Shown: piece after piece, positions 43,547-51,899 of the stretch
Layout of the letters: each line of letters starts with the position of its first letter
Position numbering within the stretch: position 1 is the stretch's first letter
NCBI RefSeq assembly: GCF_014649495.1
Contig: NZ_BMTD01000012.1
Location: forward strand, 245,093 to 309,092
DNA length: 64,000 nucleotides
Reading direction: 5' to 3'
Source of the DNA: Streptomyces filipinensis
GTDB taxonomy: Bacteria; Actinomycetota; Actinomycetes; Streptomycetales; Streptomycetaceae
The notes under the pieces: generated by a model
Told to the model about the DNA's origin: nothing
Database searches by the model: none
What the model saw: the letters and a program-made list of their open reading frames with translations, nothing else
Program-made: the position numbers and the translations under genes

Positions 43547-44203
43547 GTGACGGATGGCTACGAGGATCCGGGCGCCACGGCGACCGCCCAGCTGCCGGCC
43601 GTCGTCGCCCGCGTCACCGCGCTCGCCGACCGGCTCGGCGTGCCACAGGCCGAGGTCTTCGACGTCGGGCGGCTCTGCGTGGCCTGCGGCGTACCGGAGC
43701 CGGTGGTCAAGGCGCTGCTCAGCGGCCGGCCGGCCGGCGAACCGGACGTCCAGGCGCGCTTTCTGCAGCGCCTGGGCCTGCTGCGGCGCACCCGGCTGAA
43801 ACCCAACGGCCGCAAGTACACCCAGCAGGAGATCGCCGACGGCGCGGGCATGTCCCGGCAGCAGGCCGGGGCGCTCATCAACGGCGACCGGCGCCCGACC
43901 ATGGAGCACTGCGACGCGCTGCAGCGCTTCTTCCGGGTGCACGCCGGCTTCCTCACCGCGGAGGACCCCGAGGCGCTGGCGGGCGCGCTGCAGCGCACCG
44001 AGCAGGAACTGCTGCAGAAGCTCGCCGACCGGGAGCGGGCCGCCGCCGGGGCCGCACAGGATCCGTTGGAGCGGCTGCTGCAGGACCACGGGGTGCGCGG
44101 CATAGCCTGGCGGGCCGCGCAGCTGCCCACCGACCAGCACCGGGACAAGGTCGCGGAGTGGCTCGACATGCTCCTGGAGAGCGTCAAGCGGCCCGAGTCG
44201 TGA
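43547..44203 (+). CDS. EspR-like helix-turn-helix regulator
   Basis: 218 residues from GTG 43547, RBS GTAGGAG. The middle holds an XRE-type HTH (YTQQEIADGAGMSRQQAGAL; INGDRRPTMEHCDAL) followed by FFRVHAGFLTAEDPE. The C-terminal GVRGIAWRAAQLPTDQHRDK resembles the dimerization part of mycobacterial EspR (GVRRIAQRAHGLP, from memory). An extra N-terminal domain of about 85 residues has no known match. Its stop overlaps or abuts the peptidase start downstream, so the two form one unit. Confidence 0.8.
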   Translation: MTDGYEDPGATATAQLPAVVARVTALADRLGVPQAEVFDVGRLCVACGVPEPVVKALLSGRPAGEPDVQARFLQRLGLLRRTRLKPNGRKYTQQEIADGAGMSRQQAGALINGDRRPTMEHCDALQRFFRVHAGFLTAEDPEALAGALQRTEQELLQKLADRERAAAGAAQDPLERLLQDHGVRGIAWRAAQLPTDQHRDKVAEWLDMLLESVKRPES

Positions 44204-44217
44204 GCCGGGGGAGGACT

Positions 44218-44775
44218 GTGGGCATCGGCAGGGACATGCGCCGGCTGTGCAACGAACTGGTGGGCGGGCTGGGGCTGCCGGCGCCGGCACCGCCGGGGGA
44301 GCTGTACCGCGCGCTGTGCGAGGCGATGAGCCGGCGCCGCGGCCGGCCGGTGCACTTCCGCGCCGCGGCCTTCCCGCCGGGCACGGCGAGCGGGCTGTGG
44401 CTGGACCTGACCGACCGGGACCTCGTCGTCGTGGAGGAACGGACCGCGCCCGACCACCAGTTGGTGATCCTCGGCCACGAGCTGTGGCACATGCAGGCCG
44501 ACCACCGCGGACACCACGTCGACGGTGTCCCGGTCGCCACGCGGCTGCTGTGCGACGACACCGACCGGGACGCGCTCCAGGCCACGGTGCAGCGGGTCGC
44601 GGCCCGGACCCGCTTCGACCTCGCCGAGGAGCGGGACGCCGAGACCTTCGGTCTGCTGCTGGCCCGCAAGTGCCGCACCTGGCTGCCCGGTTCCGCCCTG
44701 CGGGGTCCGGTGCAGCGGGACGACGTGGCCGGGCGCATCGAGGCGTCCCTCGGATATCCGGGCGCACAGGGCTGA
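44218..44775 (+). CDS. ImmA/IrrE-like HExxH metallopeptidase
   Basis: 185 residues from GTG 44218, which has the RBS GGGGGAGG (44207-44214). GTG 44200, overlapping the upstream stop as GTGA, is an alternative. The zinc motif is H87-E88-x-x-H91 in LVILGHELWHMQADH, and AEERDAETFGLLLARK may supply the third ligand. This is the COG2856/ImmA pattern, in which the peptidase often cleaves the repressor encoded beside it. The preceding HTH gene fits that logic. Confidence 0.82.
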   Translation: MGIGRDMRRLCNELVGGLGLPAPAPPGELYRALCEAMSRRRGRPVHFRAAAFPPGTASGLWLDLTDRDLVVVEERTAPDHQLVILGHELWHMQADHRGHHVDGVPVATRLLCDDTDRDALQATVQRVAARTRFDLAEERDAETFGLLLARKCRTWLPGSALRGPVQRDDVAGRIEASLGYPGAQG

Positions 44776-44985
44776 GGCCCCGGGTGCCGCGGCGCCCTGC
44801 GGCACGGGCCGACCGCGCGTCGTCCTCGGCGTGGCCGGTTCTCGCCTGCGCTGAGCGGGCGAACCGGCGCGGGGCCGAGCGGCGTTGTCAGTGGTGGACG
44901 GCAAGCTGGAGGTGTGCGCCGTCCTGTGCGGTGCGCTGCGCCGCAGTGCGCATGACCGCGACGCCTACCCGGGGAGAGCCGACCG

Positions 44986-45213
44986 ATGCCCACCGCCGTA
45001 CTGACCGACCGTGAGCGCACCGCCGTACAGGCCTATCTGCGGCTGCTCCATACGGTGCGCGCCGCCTTCGACGGGCCACCCGACGAGAGCCGGCCCGTCG
45101 TGCTGCCGCCGGCCGTGCTGGCCGAGGCGGAACAGGCCCTGGCGCGCGCGGGCCTGACGGGCAACGAGGAGCGGTTCTTCCGCCTGCTGCGCAACTGGTG
45201 CCCGCCGGCCTGA
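44986..45213 (+). CDS. Small hypothetical protein (75 aa)
   Basis: Starts at ATG 44986 with GGGGAGA nine bases upstream. The product is mostly helical (LTDRERTAVQAYLRLLHTVR then AEQALARAGLTGNEERFFRL). No family is recognised. It follows the EspR/ImmA pair by 210 bases and converges on the phosphopantetheinyl transferase gene across 48 bases. Confidence 0.65.
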   Translation: MPTAVLTDRERTAVQAYLRLLHTVRAAFDGPPDESRPVVLPPAVLAEAEQALARAGLTGNEERFFRLLRNWCPPA

Positions 45214-45261
45214 GCGGGCCGCCGCACGGGGCCTGCGCGTGCGGCCGGCCCGGCCGGGGCT

Positions 45262-45942
45262 TCAGGGGTTCGGGACGACCACGGCGGTGGCGACCAGCCC
45301 GTCCCGCACGGCCCACCGGCCCTCGAAGACCCGCAGCCGGCGGTCGCCGACCCGGGGCCCGGGGACGAGGAGTTCGGCGCGCAGGGTGCCGTGCGGCTCG
45401 TCGCCGGGGACCGGGTGCAGGGTGATGTCGGCCTCGGAGAAGTCCAGCCAGGTGCGGGTGAGCGGGAACCACGCCTTGTAGACGGACTCCTTGGCGCTGA
45501 ACAGGATCCGGTCCCAGTGCACGGAAGGCCGCTGCCCGGCGAGCCGGGCGAGCCGCTCGCTCTCCGCGGGCAGGAAGACGGAGCGGCCGACGCCCTCCGG
45601 GAGCGGGCCGTGCGGTTCCGCGTCGATGCCGAGGGAGACGAGATCGTCCGCGCGGGCCAGGGCGGCGGCGCAGAAGCCGTCGCAGTGGGTCATGCTGCCG
45701 ATCAGGCCGGCCGGCCAGCGTGGCGCACCCCGCTCGCTGCTGAGCACGGCCTGGGCCGGCATACCCAGCTTCTCCATGGCCTGCCGGGCGCAGCCACGTA
45801 CGGCGGCGAACTCACGGCGGCGCTTGTCGACCGCGCGTTCGACGAGCGCGGCCTCGCCGGGGTAGAGCGGGGCGTCCCACAGCGGGTCGTCACCGTGCGC
45901 CTCCACGGCCACGACCGACTCCGGGAGCAGCGCCTCGATCAC
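45262..45942 (-). CDS. 4'-phosphopantetheinyl transferase (EntD/Sfp type)
   Basis: 226 residues from ATG 45942. The Sfp/EntD motifs are present: SMTHCDGFCAAALA, LGIDAEPHGPLPEG (metal site) and FSAKESVYKAWFPL. It activates carrier proteins of polyketide or peptide synthesis by adding phosphopantetheine. The first 53 bases overlap the end of the upstream metallophosphoesterase gene, so they are co-transcribed. I recall a stand-alone transferase at the matching S. coelicolor locus (SCO6673) that serves secondary metabolism; not checked here. Confidence 0.93.
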   Translation of the reverse strand: MIEALLPESVVAVEAHGDDPLWDAPLYPGEAALVERAVDKRRREFAAVRGCARQAMEKLGMPAQAVLSSERGAPRWPAGLIGSMTHCDGFCAAALARADDLVSLGIDAEPHGPLPEGVGRSVFLPAESERLARLAGQRPSVHWDRILFSAKESVYKAWFPLTRTWLDFSEADITLHPVPGDEPHGTLRAELLVPGPRVGDRRLRVFEGRWAVRDGLVATAVVVPNP

Positions 45943-46795
45943 CGGTTTCGACCTCCATCGGCAGGATGCGGCGCAGCCTTCCCGGTGGTTCCGGACGCTT
46001 GCGCCATTCGCGGGGATATCCTACGGACACCTCTTCGAAGCGGACTCCGTCGTGCCAGGTGGTGCGCGGGATGTGCAGATGCCCGTAGACCATGGTGGCG
46101 ACCGGGAAACGGCGGTGCCAGTCGGCCGTCAGCTCGGTGCCGCACCACATGGCGAACTCGGGATACCACAGCACCTCGGTGGGATGCCGGTGCAGCGGAT
46201 AGTGGTTGACCGGTACGACCGGCAGGTCCGCGGGCAGCGCGGCGAGCCTGCGCTCGGTCTCGGCGACCCGCGCCCGGCACCAGTCGTCCCGGGTCGGATA
46301 GGGGTCGGGGTGCAGCAGGTACTCGTCGTTGCAGACGATGCCGGTGCTGTGCGCGTAGGCCAGGCCCTCGGCCTTGGTGGCGCAGCCGGACGGCAGGAAC
46401 GAGTAGTCGTACAGCAGGAACAGCGGGGCGACGGCGACCGGGCCGCCGGGGCCCCGCCACACCGGGTATGGGTCCTCGGGGGTGACGACGCCCAGGTCCC
46501 GGCACAGCTCGACCAGGTGTTCGTAGCGGGCGACGCCGCGCAGCGCGACGGGATCCTTCGGGTGGGTCCACAGCTCGTGGTTGCCGGGGGCCCACAGCAC
46601 CTTGCGGAAACGGCCCGCCAGCTTCTCAAGGGCCCAGCGGATGTCGGCCACCGTGTCGGCGACGTCACCGGCCACGATCAGCCAGTCCTGGTCGCTCGCG
46701 GGCCGCATGTCCTCGACCAGGGCGCGGTTCTCCGGATAGGTGATGTGCAGGTCGCTGATGGCCAGCAGCTGTCCGGCCCCGGCCGCAGACTCCAC
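45890..46795 (-). CDS. Calcineurin-like metallophosphoesterase
   Basis: 301 residues from GTG 46795 (GGAAGGGG upstream). Metallophosphoesterase motifs in order are AISDLHITYP, VAGDVADT, APGNHELW, VNHYPLHRHP and VYGHLHIP. The whole two-metal site is intact. The substrate is unknown; the overlap with the phosphopantetheinyl transferase suggests a role with CoA or carrier proteins, for example release of phosphopantetheine, but this is inference. The frame stays open far upstream without family similarity. Confidence 0.9.
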   Translation of the reverse strand: MESAAGAGQLLAISDLHITYPENRALVEDMRPASDQDWLIVAGDVADTVADIRWALEKLAGRFRKVLWAPGNHELWTHPKDPVALRGVARYEHLVELCRDLGVVTPEDPYPVWRGPGGPVAVAPLFLLYDYSFLPSGCATKAEGLAYAHSTGIVCNDEYLLHPDPYPTRDDWCRARVAETERRLAALPADLPVVPVNHYPLHRHPTEVLWYPEFAMWCGTELTADWHRRFPVATMVYGHLHIPRTTWHDGVRFEEVSVGYPREWRKRPEPPGRLRRILPMEVETGDRGAAPGVGRGRGGAR

Positions 46796-46977
46796 CCCGC
46801 ACCCCTTCCGATCATCCTCTGCCTGAACCACAAGAACACATTCCCGGACAGCGGACAAGTGGCACCTCGGCCGCCCGCTCGGGGCCAGGGCAGGGGGCCG
46901 GCACCGGCCTGGAAAGACCCCCGATCCGTAACATGCGCGTTGCACGCGCGGGCTCTTGAAAGCCGTATGATCGCCCC

Positions 46978-47023
46978 GACACCGGAACCCCAACCTCCCT
47001 TTTCGCAGGGGTTGTTCGGTGTC
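46978..47023 (+). promoter_or_regulatory. Leader stem-loop upstream of the ATP-grasp gene
   Basis: GACACCGGAACCCC (46978-46991) pairs with GGGGTTGTTCGGTGTC (47008-47023) with a two-base bulge around a 16-base loop. A pyrimidine-rich run follows. It lies 66 bases before the ATP-grasp start. It could be an attenuator, or a terminator of an upstream transcript. Confidence 0.45.
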
Positions 47024-47089
47024 CCTTCCTCTCTCCTGCCCGGGCACGGGCCGCTGAGCCCTGCCCGAAAACCCTGAAAGGCGGCCTGC

Positions 47090-48199
47090 ATGCTCTCTCG
47101 CGTACGCGTCTGGCTCAACCGCACGTACGCGGAGAACGTGTTCTTCATGGATCAGCTGCGCAGAAATCCCAGCGATCGCGCGGTGGAGATCCACGCCACG
47201 CACGGTGACCCCGACTCCCCGGTCCTGGCCGCCGCCGACACCGCCGACCTGGAGCCGGAGGGCCTGTCCCCGGCCGCGTACGTCGAGTACGCCCTCGACC
47301 AGTGCGTCCGGCGCGGCATCGACGTGTTCGTGCCCCGGCTGCACCAGGCGGCGATCGTGGCGCACCGCGCGGAGTTCGCGGCGGCCGGTACGGCGCTGCT
47401 GGCACCGACCCCCCAGGCGGTGGCCGTGTTCGAGGACAAGGCCACCGCGTACGAGGCGGTCCGCTCCGTGGGGGTCCCGGTACCGCCGTGGTGGCGGGTG
47501 CGCACGGCGGACGAACTCCTCGCGGCTGTCGAGGAGTTGGAGGCCGGCGGGCACCGGGCGTGCTTCAAGCCGGCCGCCGGTTCCGGCGGTGTCGGCTTCC
47601 GGGTGATCACCCGCGCCCCGTTCTCGCTGGCCCACCTCACGGGGTTCCCGAGCCCTTACGTCCAGCTGGACCTGGCCGTCGAGGCGCTGCGGCGGGCCGG
47701 GGAGCCGGTGGACTGGCTGGTGATGCCGCGCCTGGAGCAGCCCGAGGTGTCCGTGGACTGCCTGACCGGACCGGACAACCGGCTGCGGCTCGCGGTGGGC
47801 CGCACCAAGAACGGCCGGCGGCGGGGCTTCACACTGGACGAACGGTGGCTGGAACCGGCCCGGCTGGTCGTGGAGGGCTTCGGGGTGCACCACCTGTCCA
47901 ACGTCCAGTTCCGCATGCTCGGCGACCGGCCGGTGCTGCTGGACGTCAACACGAGGCCCTCCGGGGGGTTGCACCAGCTGTCCCTGTGCGGGGTGAACGC
48001 GCCCTGGGCCGCCGTGCGGTTGGCGCTGGGCGAGGACCCGGGGGTTCTCGAACCGCCTTTCCTGGGCCAGGACTACACGGTGGTGTCGGGGCCGCGGCCG
48101 CTTCTGCCCGTGGCGCTCCCCCGGCAGAGGGAGGCGGAGATCACCCTTCCGGCGTTGCCCGTGCAGGCGGCTTCGCCGGTGGAGGCCCTGCCGCTCTAG
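47090..48199 (+). CDS. Orphan ATP-grasp ligase
   Basis: 369 residues from ATG 47090 (GAAAGG upstream). An N-terminal domain (VRVWLNRTYAENVFFMDQLR) similar to the preATP-grasp fold of carbamoyl-phosphate synthase-like enzymes is followed by the ATP-grasp: FEDKATAYEAVRSVGVPVP, CFKPAAGSGGVGFRV, VMPRLEQPEVSVDCL and the metal-binding LLDVNTRPSGGLHQL. Such enzymes join a carboxylate to an amine or other nucleophile. No partner biosynthetic genes are adjacent, so its substrate is unknown. The structured leader above may regulate it. Confidence 0.85.
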   Translation: MLSRVRVWLNRTYAENVFFMDQLRRNPSDRAVEIHATHGDPDSPVLAAADTADLEPEGLSPAAYVEYALDQCVRRGIDVFVPRLHQAAIVAHRAEFAAAGTALLAPTPQAVAVFEDKATAYEAVRSVGVPVPPWWRVRTADELLAAVEELEAGGHRACFKPAAGSGGVGFRVITRAPFSLAHLTGFPSPYVQLDLAVEALRRAGEPVDWLVMPRLEQPEVSVDCLTGPDNRLRLAVGRTKNGRRRGFTLDERWLEPARLVVEGFGVHHLSNVQFRMLGDRPVLLDVNTRPSGGLHQLSLCGVNAPWAAVRLALGEDPGVLEPPFLGQDYTVVSGPRPLLPVALPRQREAEITLPALPVQAASPVEALPL

Positions 48200-48271
48200 C
48201 CGCACGCCGGCCGCGGGTGCCGCGTGGTCGCTCGCGCGCGATTCCCCGCGCCCCTTCCGGAGCGCGGGTGC

Positions 48272-48296
48272 TTGACAGTTCGATTGGTCCATACCA
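48272..48296 (+). promoter_or_regulatory. Chitinase promoter with DasR-like box
   Basis: TTGACA at 48272-48277 is a consensus -35. TGGTCCATACCA (48285-48296) overlaps the spacer and -10 area and matches the DasR-responsive core TGGTCTAGACCA at 10 of 12 positions. DasR or a chitin-response regulator could act here. Confidence 0.5.
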
Positions 48297-48361
48297 AATT
48301 CTTTGGCGCACCTCCGCACAGCCGTGCACTCCCGAACACCCCATCCCCACAGGGAGATCGC

Positions 48362-50047
48362 GTGCGCAATCCACTCGGACGTCCCAGACGTCGGCTCCTC
48401 GCCCTGCTCGGTTCCGTCGCCCTCGCGGTCGGCGGGGCCGTCGCCCTCCCCGGTACCGCTCAGGCGGCCAACCTCCTCACCAACCCCGGCTTCGAGTCCG
48501 GCGGCCTCTCCCCCTGGACCTGCACCGGCAACCTCGGCTCGGTCGTCTCCTCCCCCGTGCACGGCGGCTCCAAGGCGCTGCAGGGCGCGGTGACCGACAG
48601 CGACGACGCCCAGTGCGGTCAGACGGTCGCCGTCCAGCCGAACACGACGTACACCCTCAGCGGCTGGGTACGCGGCAGTTACGTGTACCTGGGCGTGACC
48701 GGCGGCGCCTCGACCTGGACGACGTCGCCGTCGGCGTACAGCCGGTTGAGCGTCTCCTTCACCACCGGTGCCGCGCAGACCAGCGCCACCCTCTACGTCC
48801 ACGGCTGGTACGCCCAGGGCACGTACTGGGCCGACGACATCGGCCTGGACGGGCCGGGCGGCGGGGGCGGCGGGGACACACAGGCGCCGACCGCGCCGAC
48901 GGGCCTCACCTCGACCGGCAAGACGTCCTCGAGCGTCTCGCTGTCGTGGCACGCCGCCACGGACAACGTGGGCGTGACCGGCTACGACATCTACAGCGGC
49001 GCCAACCAGGTGCTGACCGTCTCCGGCACGTCCGCCACGGTCGGCGGGCTGTCGCCCAGCACCTCGTACACCTTCACGGTGAAGGCGCACGACGCGGCCC
49101 AGAACGTCTCGGCCGCCTCCAACGCCGTCTCGGTGACCACGAACGCCGGCAGCGGCGGCGGCACCGGGTTCAAGCAGGCCGCGCCCTATCTGTACGAGGG
49201 CTGGGGCGATCCGCCGAGCCCGACGACGGTGATGAGCGCGACCGGGATCAAGTGGTTCACGATGGCGTTCGTGCTGGACTCCGGCGGCTGCACCCCGGCC
49301 TGGGACGGCAGCCGGCCGCTCACCGGCGGCGCCGACCAGAGCGCGGTCAACGCCGTCCGGTCCGCCGGCGGTGACATCGTCCCGTCCTTCGGCGGCTGGC
49401 AGGGCAGCAAACTCGGCGCCAACTGCTCCTCCGCGGCGGCGCTCGCCGGCGCCATCCAGAAGGTGATCGACGCCTACGGTCTCAAGGCCGTCGACATGGA
49501 CATCGAGAACACGGACGAGTTCGAGAACGAGGCCGTGCAGGCGAAGATCCTCACCGCGCTGAAGACGGTCAAGGCCGACAACCCCGGCCTGAAGACCATC
49601 GTCACCTTCGGCACCTCCACCACCGGGCCGACGTACTACGGCAACCGGCTGATCGAGCAGGCGCAGTCGCTCGGCGCCGGCATCGACGTGTTCACGATCA
49701 TGCCGTTCGACTTCGGCGGTGGCTCGGACATGTACGGCAACACGGTGAACGCGGCGGAGGGCCTGAAGAGCAAGCTGAAGTCGGTCTTCGGCTGGGACGA
49801 CGCGACCGCCTACGCGCACATCGGCGTCTCGGGCATGAACGGCCTGTCGGACCAGCAGGAGACGACCACTCCGGCGATCTGGAGCCAGATCCGCGACTGG
49901 GCGAACTCCCACCACATCGCGCGGCTGGCCTTCTGGTCGGTCAACCGCGACCGGCCCTGCGCGGGCGGCGGCGTGGTGAGCAACTGCTCCGGCATCGGCC
50001 AGAACAACTGGCAGTTCACGTCGGTCACGGCCGGGTTCACCGGCTGA
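48362..50047 (+). CDS. Secreted GH18 chitinase with CBM and fibronectin III domains
   Basis: 561 residues from GTG 48362 (GGGAGA upstream). The signal peptide ends at GTAQAANLL. Residues about 38-160 are a carbohydrate-binding beta domain (NLLTNPGFESGGLSPW), then a Gly hinge, then a fibronectin type III domain (APTGLTSTGKTSSSVSLSW, about 180-260). The GH18 barrel follows: PSFGGWQG and the catalytic E382 in AVDMDIEN. This is the usual layout of Streptomyces chitinases of the ChiC/ChiD-like type. A strong terminator follows. Confidence 0.93.
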   Translation: MRNPLGRPRRRLLALLGSVALAVGGAVALPGTAQAANLLTNPGFESGGLSPWTCTGNLGSVVSSPVHGGSKALQGAVTDSDDAQCGQTVAVQPNTTYTLSGWVRGSYVYLGVTGGASTWTTSPSAYSRLSVSFTTGAAQTSATLYVHGWYAQGTYWADDIGLDGPGGGGGGDTQAPTAPTGLTSTGKTSSSVSLSWHAATDNVGVTGYDIYSGANQVLTVSGTSATVGGLSPSTSYTFTVKAHDAAQNVSAASNAVSVTTNAGSGGGTGFKQAAPYLYEGWGDPPSPTTVMSATGIKWFTMAFVLDSGGCTPAWDGSRPLTGGADQSAVNAVRSAGGDIVPSFGGWQGSKLGANCSSAAALAGAIQKVIDAYGLKAVDMDIENTDEFENEAVQAKILTALKTVKADNPGLKTIVTFGTSTTGPTYYGNRLIEQAQSLGAGIDVFTIMPFDFGGGSDMYGNTVNAAEGLKSKLKSVFGWDDATAYAHIGVSGMNGLSDQQETTTPAIWSQIRDWANSHHIARLAFWSVNRDRPCAGGGVVSNCSGIGQNNWQFTSVTAGFTG

Positions 50048-50062
50048 ACTCGCCCTCGGTGG

Positions 50063-50093
50063 CCCCCGGTTCTCGGAACCGGGGGACATTTTT
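50063..50093 (+). terminator. Rho-independent terminator of the chitinase gene
   Basis: CCCCCGGTTC (50063-50072) and GAACCGGGGG (50076-50085) form a perfect ten-pair stem with a three-base loop, followed by ACATTTTT. It is the best canonical terminator in the window. Confidence 0.9.
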
Positions 50094-50148
50094 CCCGCGG
50101 GGGTGTATCAGGACGCCGTCCTGGGTCTCTCCATGACAGCAACACCCA

Positions 50149-50186
50149 CGGGGGAGCAACGGGGGAACGGGGGAGCAACGGGGGAA
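50149..50186 (+). repeat. Two perfect tandem copies of a 19-base G-rich unit
   Basis: CGGGGGAGCAACGGGGGAA occurs at 50149-50167 and again at 50168-50186, followed by a third degenerate G-rich stretch. The runs of five Gs could form a G-quadruplex. The region lies between the chitinase terminator and the GH38 remnant. Confidence 0.7.
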
Positions 50187-50261
50187 CGGGGGCCCGGGGG
50201 AACGGGCCGGTCGGTCGCGGTCACGGGGAGCGACCGGCCGGCCCGCCGGGTCAGCAACGCC

Positions 50262-50311
50262 ACCGGCGCAGACGCAGGGTCACGAACGCGACCGGCGCAG
50301 ACGCAGGGTCA
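50262..50311 (-). repeat. 29-base tandem duplication at the end of the GH38-like remnant
   Basis: ACCGGCGCAGACGCAGGGTCA is found at 50262-50282 and 50291-50311, a period of 29 bases. On the minus strand it encodes TLRLRR-type residues, so a 3' coding end appears to have been duplicated. Confidence 0.65.
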
Positions 50312-50412
50312 GGATCTGGAAGGGCCGCAGTGCGAGCGGGACCGAGCCGTCGGGGCCGGTCTCCACGTCGGCCAGCGGTCGCTCCAGCAGGGCGGACGGA
50401 CGCTGCGGCACC
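50280..50412 (-). pseudogene. C-terminal remnant resembling a GH38 alpha-mannosidase
   Basis: Directly after the GH4 stop codon and in the same frame, 43 codons read on to a TGA at 50280. They include ALLERPLADVETGPDG and LALRPFQILTLRLRR, which resemble the C-terminus of actinobacterial GH38 alpha-mannosidases. The rest of such a gene is absent. It looks like a deletion scar, though a tiny coupled ORF starting at GTG after the TGA cannot be excluded. Confidence 0.45.
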
Positions 50413-50414
50413 AC

Positions 50415-51752
50415 TCACTTCAGGTACGCCAGACCGGGATGGACCTCGGTGTAGCCCTCGACCAGCCTGCGCGCCACGTTGACCGAGTCGACCAGCGGGT
50501 GCAGTGCGAAGGCCTTCACGGCCGTCTGCCGGGAGCCGGATTCGGCGGCGGCCAGCACCTCCCGTTCGACGGCCTTGACCGAGCAGACCAGCCCGGTCGC
50601 GTGCCCCGGCAGCGGGGCGGCGGCGACCGGGTGGGCGCCGTTGGCGTCGACCAGGCAGGGGACCTCGATGACGGCATCGGCGTCGAGCACCGGCAGGGTG
50701 CTCCGGTTGCGCACGTTCAGGATCAGCGTCGTGCGCTCGTCCCGGGCGATCGCCCGCATCAACGCCAGCGCCACCTTCTCGTAGCCCCCGGACAGGTCCT
50801 CGGCCTCGCGTTCCCCCGCGCCGGCGCTCTCCCGGTTCTCGGCCATGTAGGTCGCCTCCCGCTCGGCGCGGGTGCGGTTCCACACGTCCAGCGCCGGGCG
50901 GTCCGTGCGCAGGGCCTCCGCGTAGAAACGGGCCTGCTGGTCGCGCAGGAAGGCACCCCGGGTCTGCTCGGCTCGCTGGTAGGCGCGTACGGCGTCCCGG
51001 TTGAAGTAGTAGTAGTGCAGGTACTCGTTGGGGATCGCGCCGAGCGACTGCAGCCAGTCGGCACCGAACAGCCTTCCCTCCTCGAAGGAGCGGAGCAGCG
51101 CGGGGTCGGCGAGCAGGCGCGGGAGTTCGTCGCGTCCGGCGACGCGCAGGCCGCGCACCCAGCCGAGGTGGTTGAGGCCGACGTAGTCGATGTAGGCCTC
51201 CTTCGGGTCGGCGCCGAGGGCGCGGGCGATACGGCGGCCGAGGCCGACGGGTGAGTCGCAGATGCCGATGACGCGGTCGCCGAGGTGCCGGGACATGGCC
51301 TCGGTGACCAGGCCGGCCGGATTGGTGAAGTTGATGACCCAGGCGTCCGGCGCGAGGCGGGCCACACGCCGGGCGATGTCGACGGCGACGGGCACGGTGC
51401 GCAGGCCGTAGGCGATGCCGCCCGCGCCGACGGTCTCCTGGCCGAGCACGCCCTCGGCGAGCGCCACCCGCTCGTCGTCCGCCCGGCCCGCCAGCCCGCC
51501 GACGCGGATCGCGGAGAAGACGAAGCCGGCGCCCGTGAGCGCCTGGTCGAGGTCGGTGGTGGCGGTCACCCGGGGGGCGTCGGGGACACCGGTGGCCTGC
51601 TCACGCAGTACACGGGTCACCGCATACAGTCGACGGTCGTCCAGGTCGTGCAGGACGACCTCGGTGACCCGCCCTTCCCCGCGGTCGGCCAGCAGGGCAC
51701 CGTACACGAGCGGCACCCGGAATCCGCCGCCGCCCAGAATCGTCAGCTTCAC
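50415..51752 (-). CDS. GH4 glycosidase (6-phospho-beta-glucosidase-like)
   Basis: 445 residues from GTG 51752 (GGGAGCAG upstream). It is an NAD- and metal-dependent GH4 enzyme: nucleotide loop KLTILGGGGFRVPLV, NFTNPAGLVTEA, the metal-binding cysteine in GICDSPVGLG and histidine in YVGLNHLGWV. GH4 works by oxidation at C3 and elimination. The closest class by motif is 6-phospho-beta-glucosidase, but actinobacterial members may act on unphosphorylated sugars. Remnants of other hydrolases flank it on both sides. Confidence 0.9.
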   Translation of the reverse strand: MKLTILGGGGFRVPLVYGALLADRGEGRVTEVVLHDLDDRRLYAVTRVLREQATGVPDAPRVTATTDLDQALTGAGFVFSAIRVGGLAGRADDERVALAEGVLGQETVGAGGIAYGLRTVPVAVDIARRVARLAPDAWVINFTNPAGLVTEAMSRHLGDRVIGICDSPVGLGRRIARALGADPKEAYIDYVGLNHLGWVRGLRVAGRDELPRLLADPALLRSFEEGRLFGADWLQSLGAIPNEYLHYYYFNRDAVRAYQRAEQTRGAFLRDQQARFYAEALRTDRPALDVWNRTRAEREATYMAENRESAGAGEREAEDLSGGYEKVALALMRAIARDERTTLILNVRNRSTLPVLDADAVIEVPCLVDANGAHPVAAAPLPGHATGLVCSVKAVEREVLAAAESGSRQTAVKAFALHPLVDSVNVARRLVEGYTEVHPGLAYLK

Positions 51753-51899
51753 GTCTGCTCCCTTCCCGGAACTCCCGCCACGGCCACCTCGGCGCCGGCT
51801 TCCCCGGGGGCGGACGGCGTGACCGGGTCCGGCGGAGCGTCGGTCACCAGGGTGCTCGTCCGTTCGTCCGCCGGGCACCTGGGGGAACGTGGCATGCCG

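Noticed and set aside
46935..46949. GCGCGT-TGC-ACGCGC hairpin before the ATP-grasp gene
   Set aside because: Six-pair GC stems of this kind are common by chance in this DNA; only the longer 46978-47023 stem was kept.
46796..50089. Open leftward frame continuing about 1,100 codons upstream of the metallophosphoesterase
   Set aside because: It runs antisense through the ATP-grasp and chitinase genes; similarity to the phosphoesterase family begins only near 46795.
50149..50311. Tandem and direct repeats near 50.2 kb as a CRISPR array
   Set aside because: Only two copies of each unit, with no regular unique spacers and no cas genes nearby.
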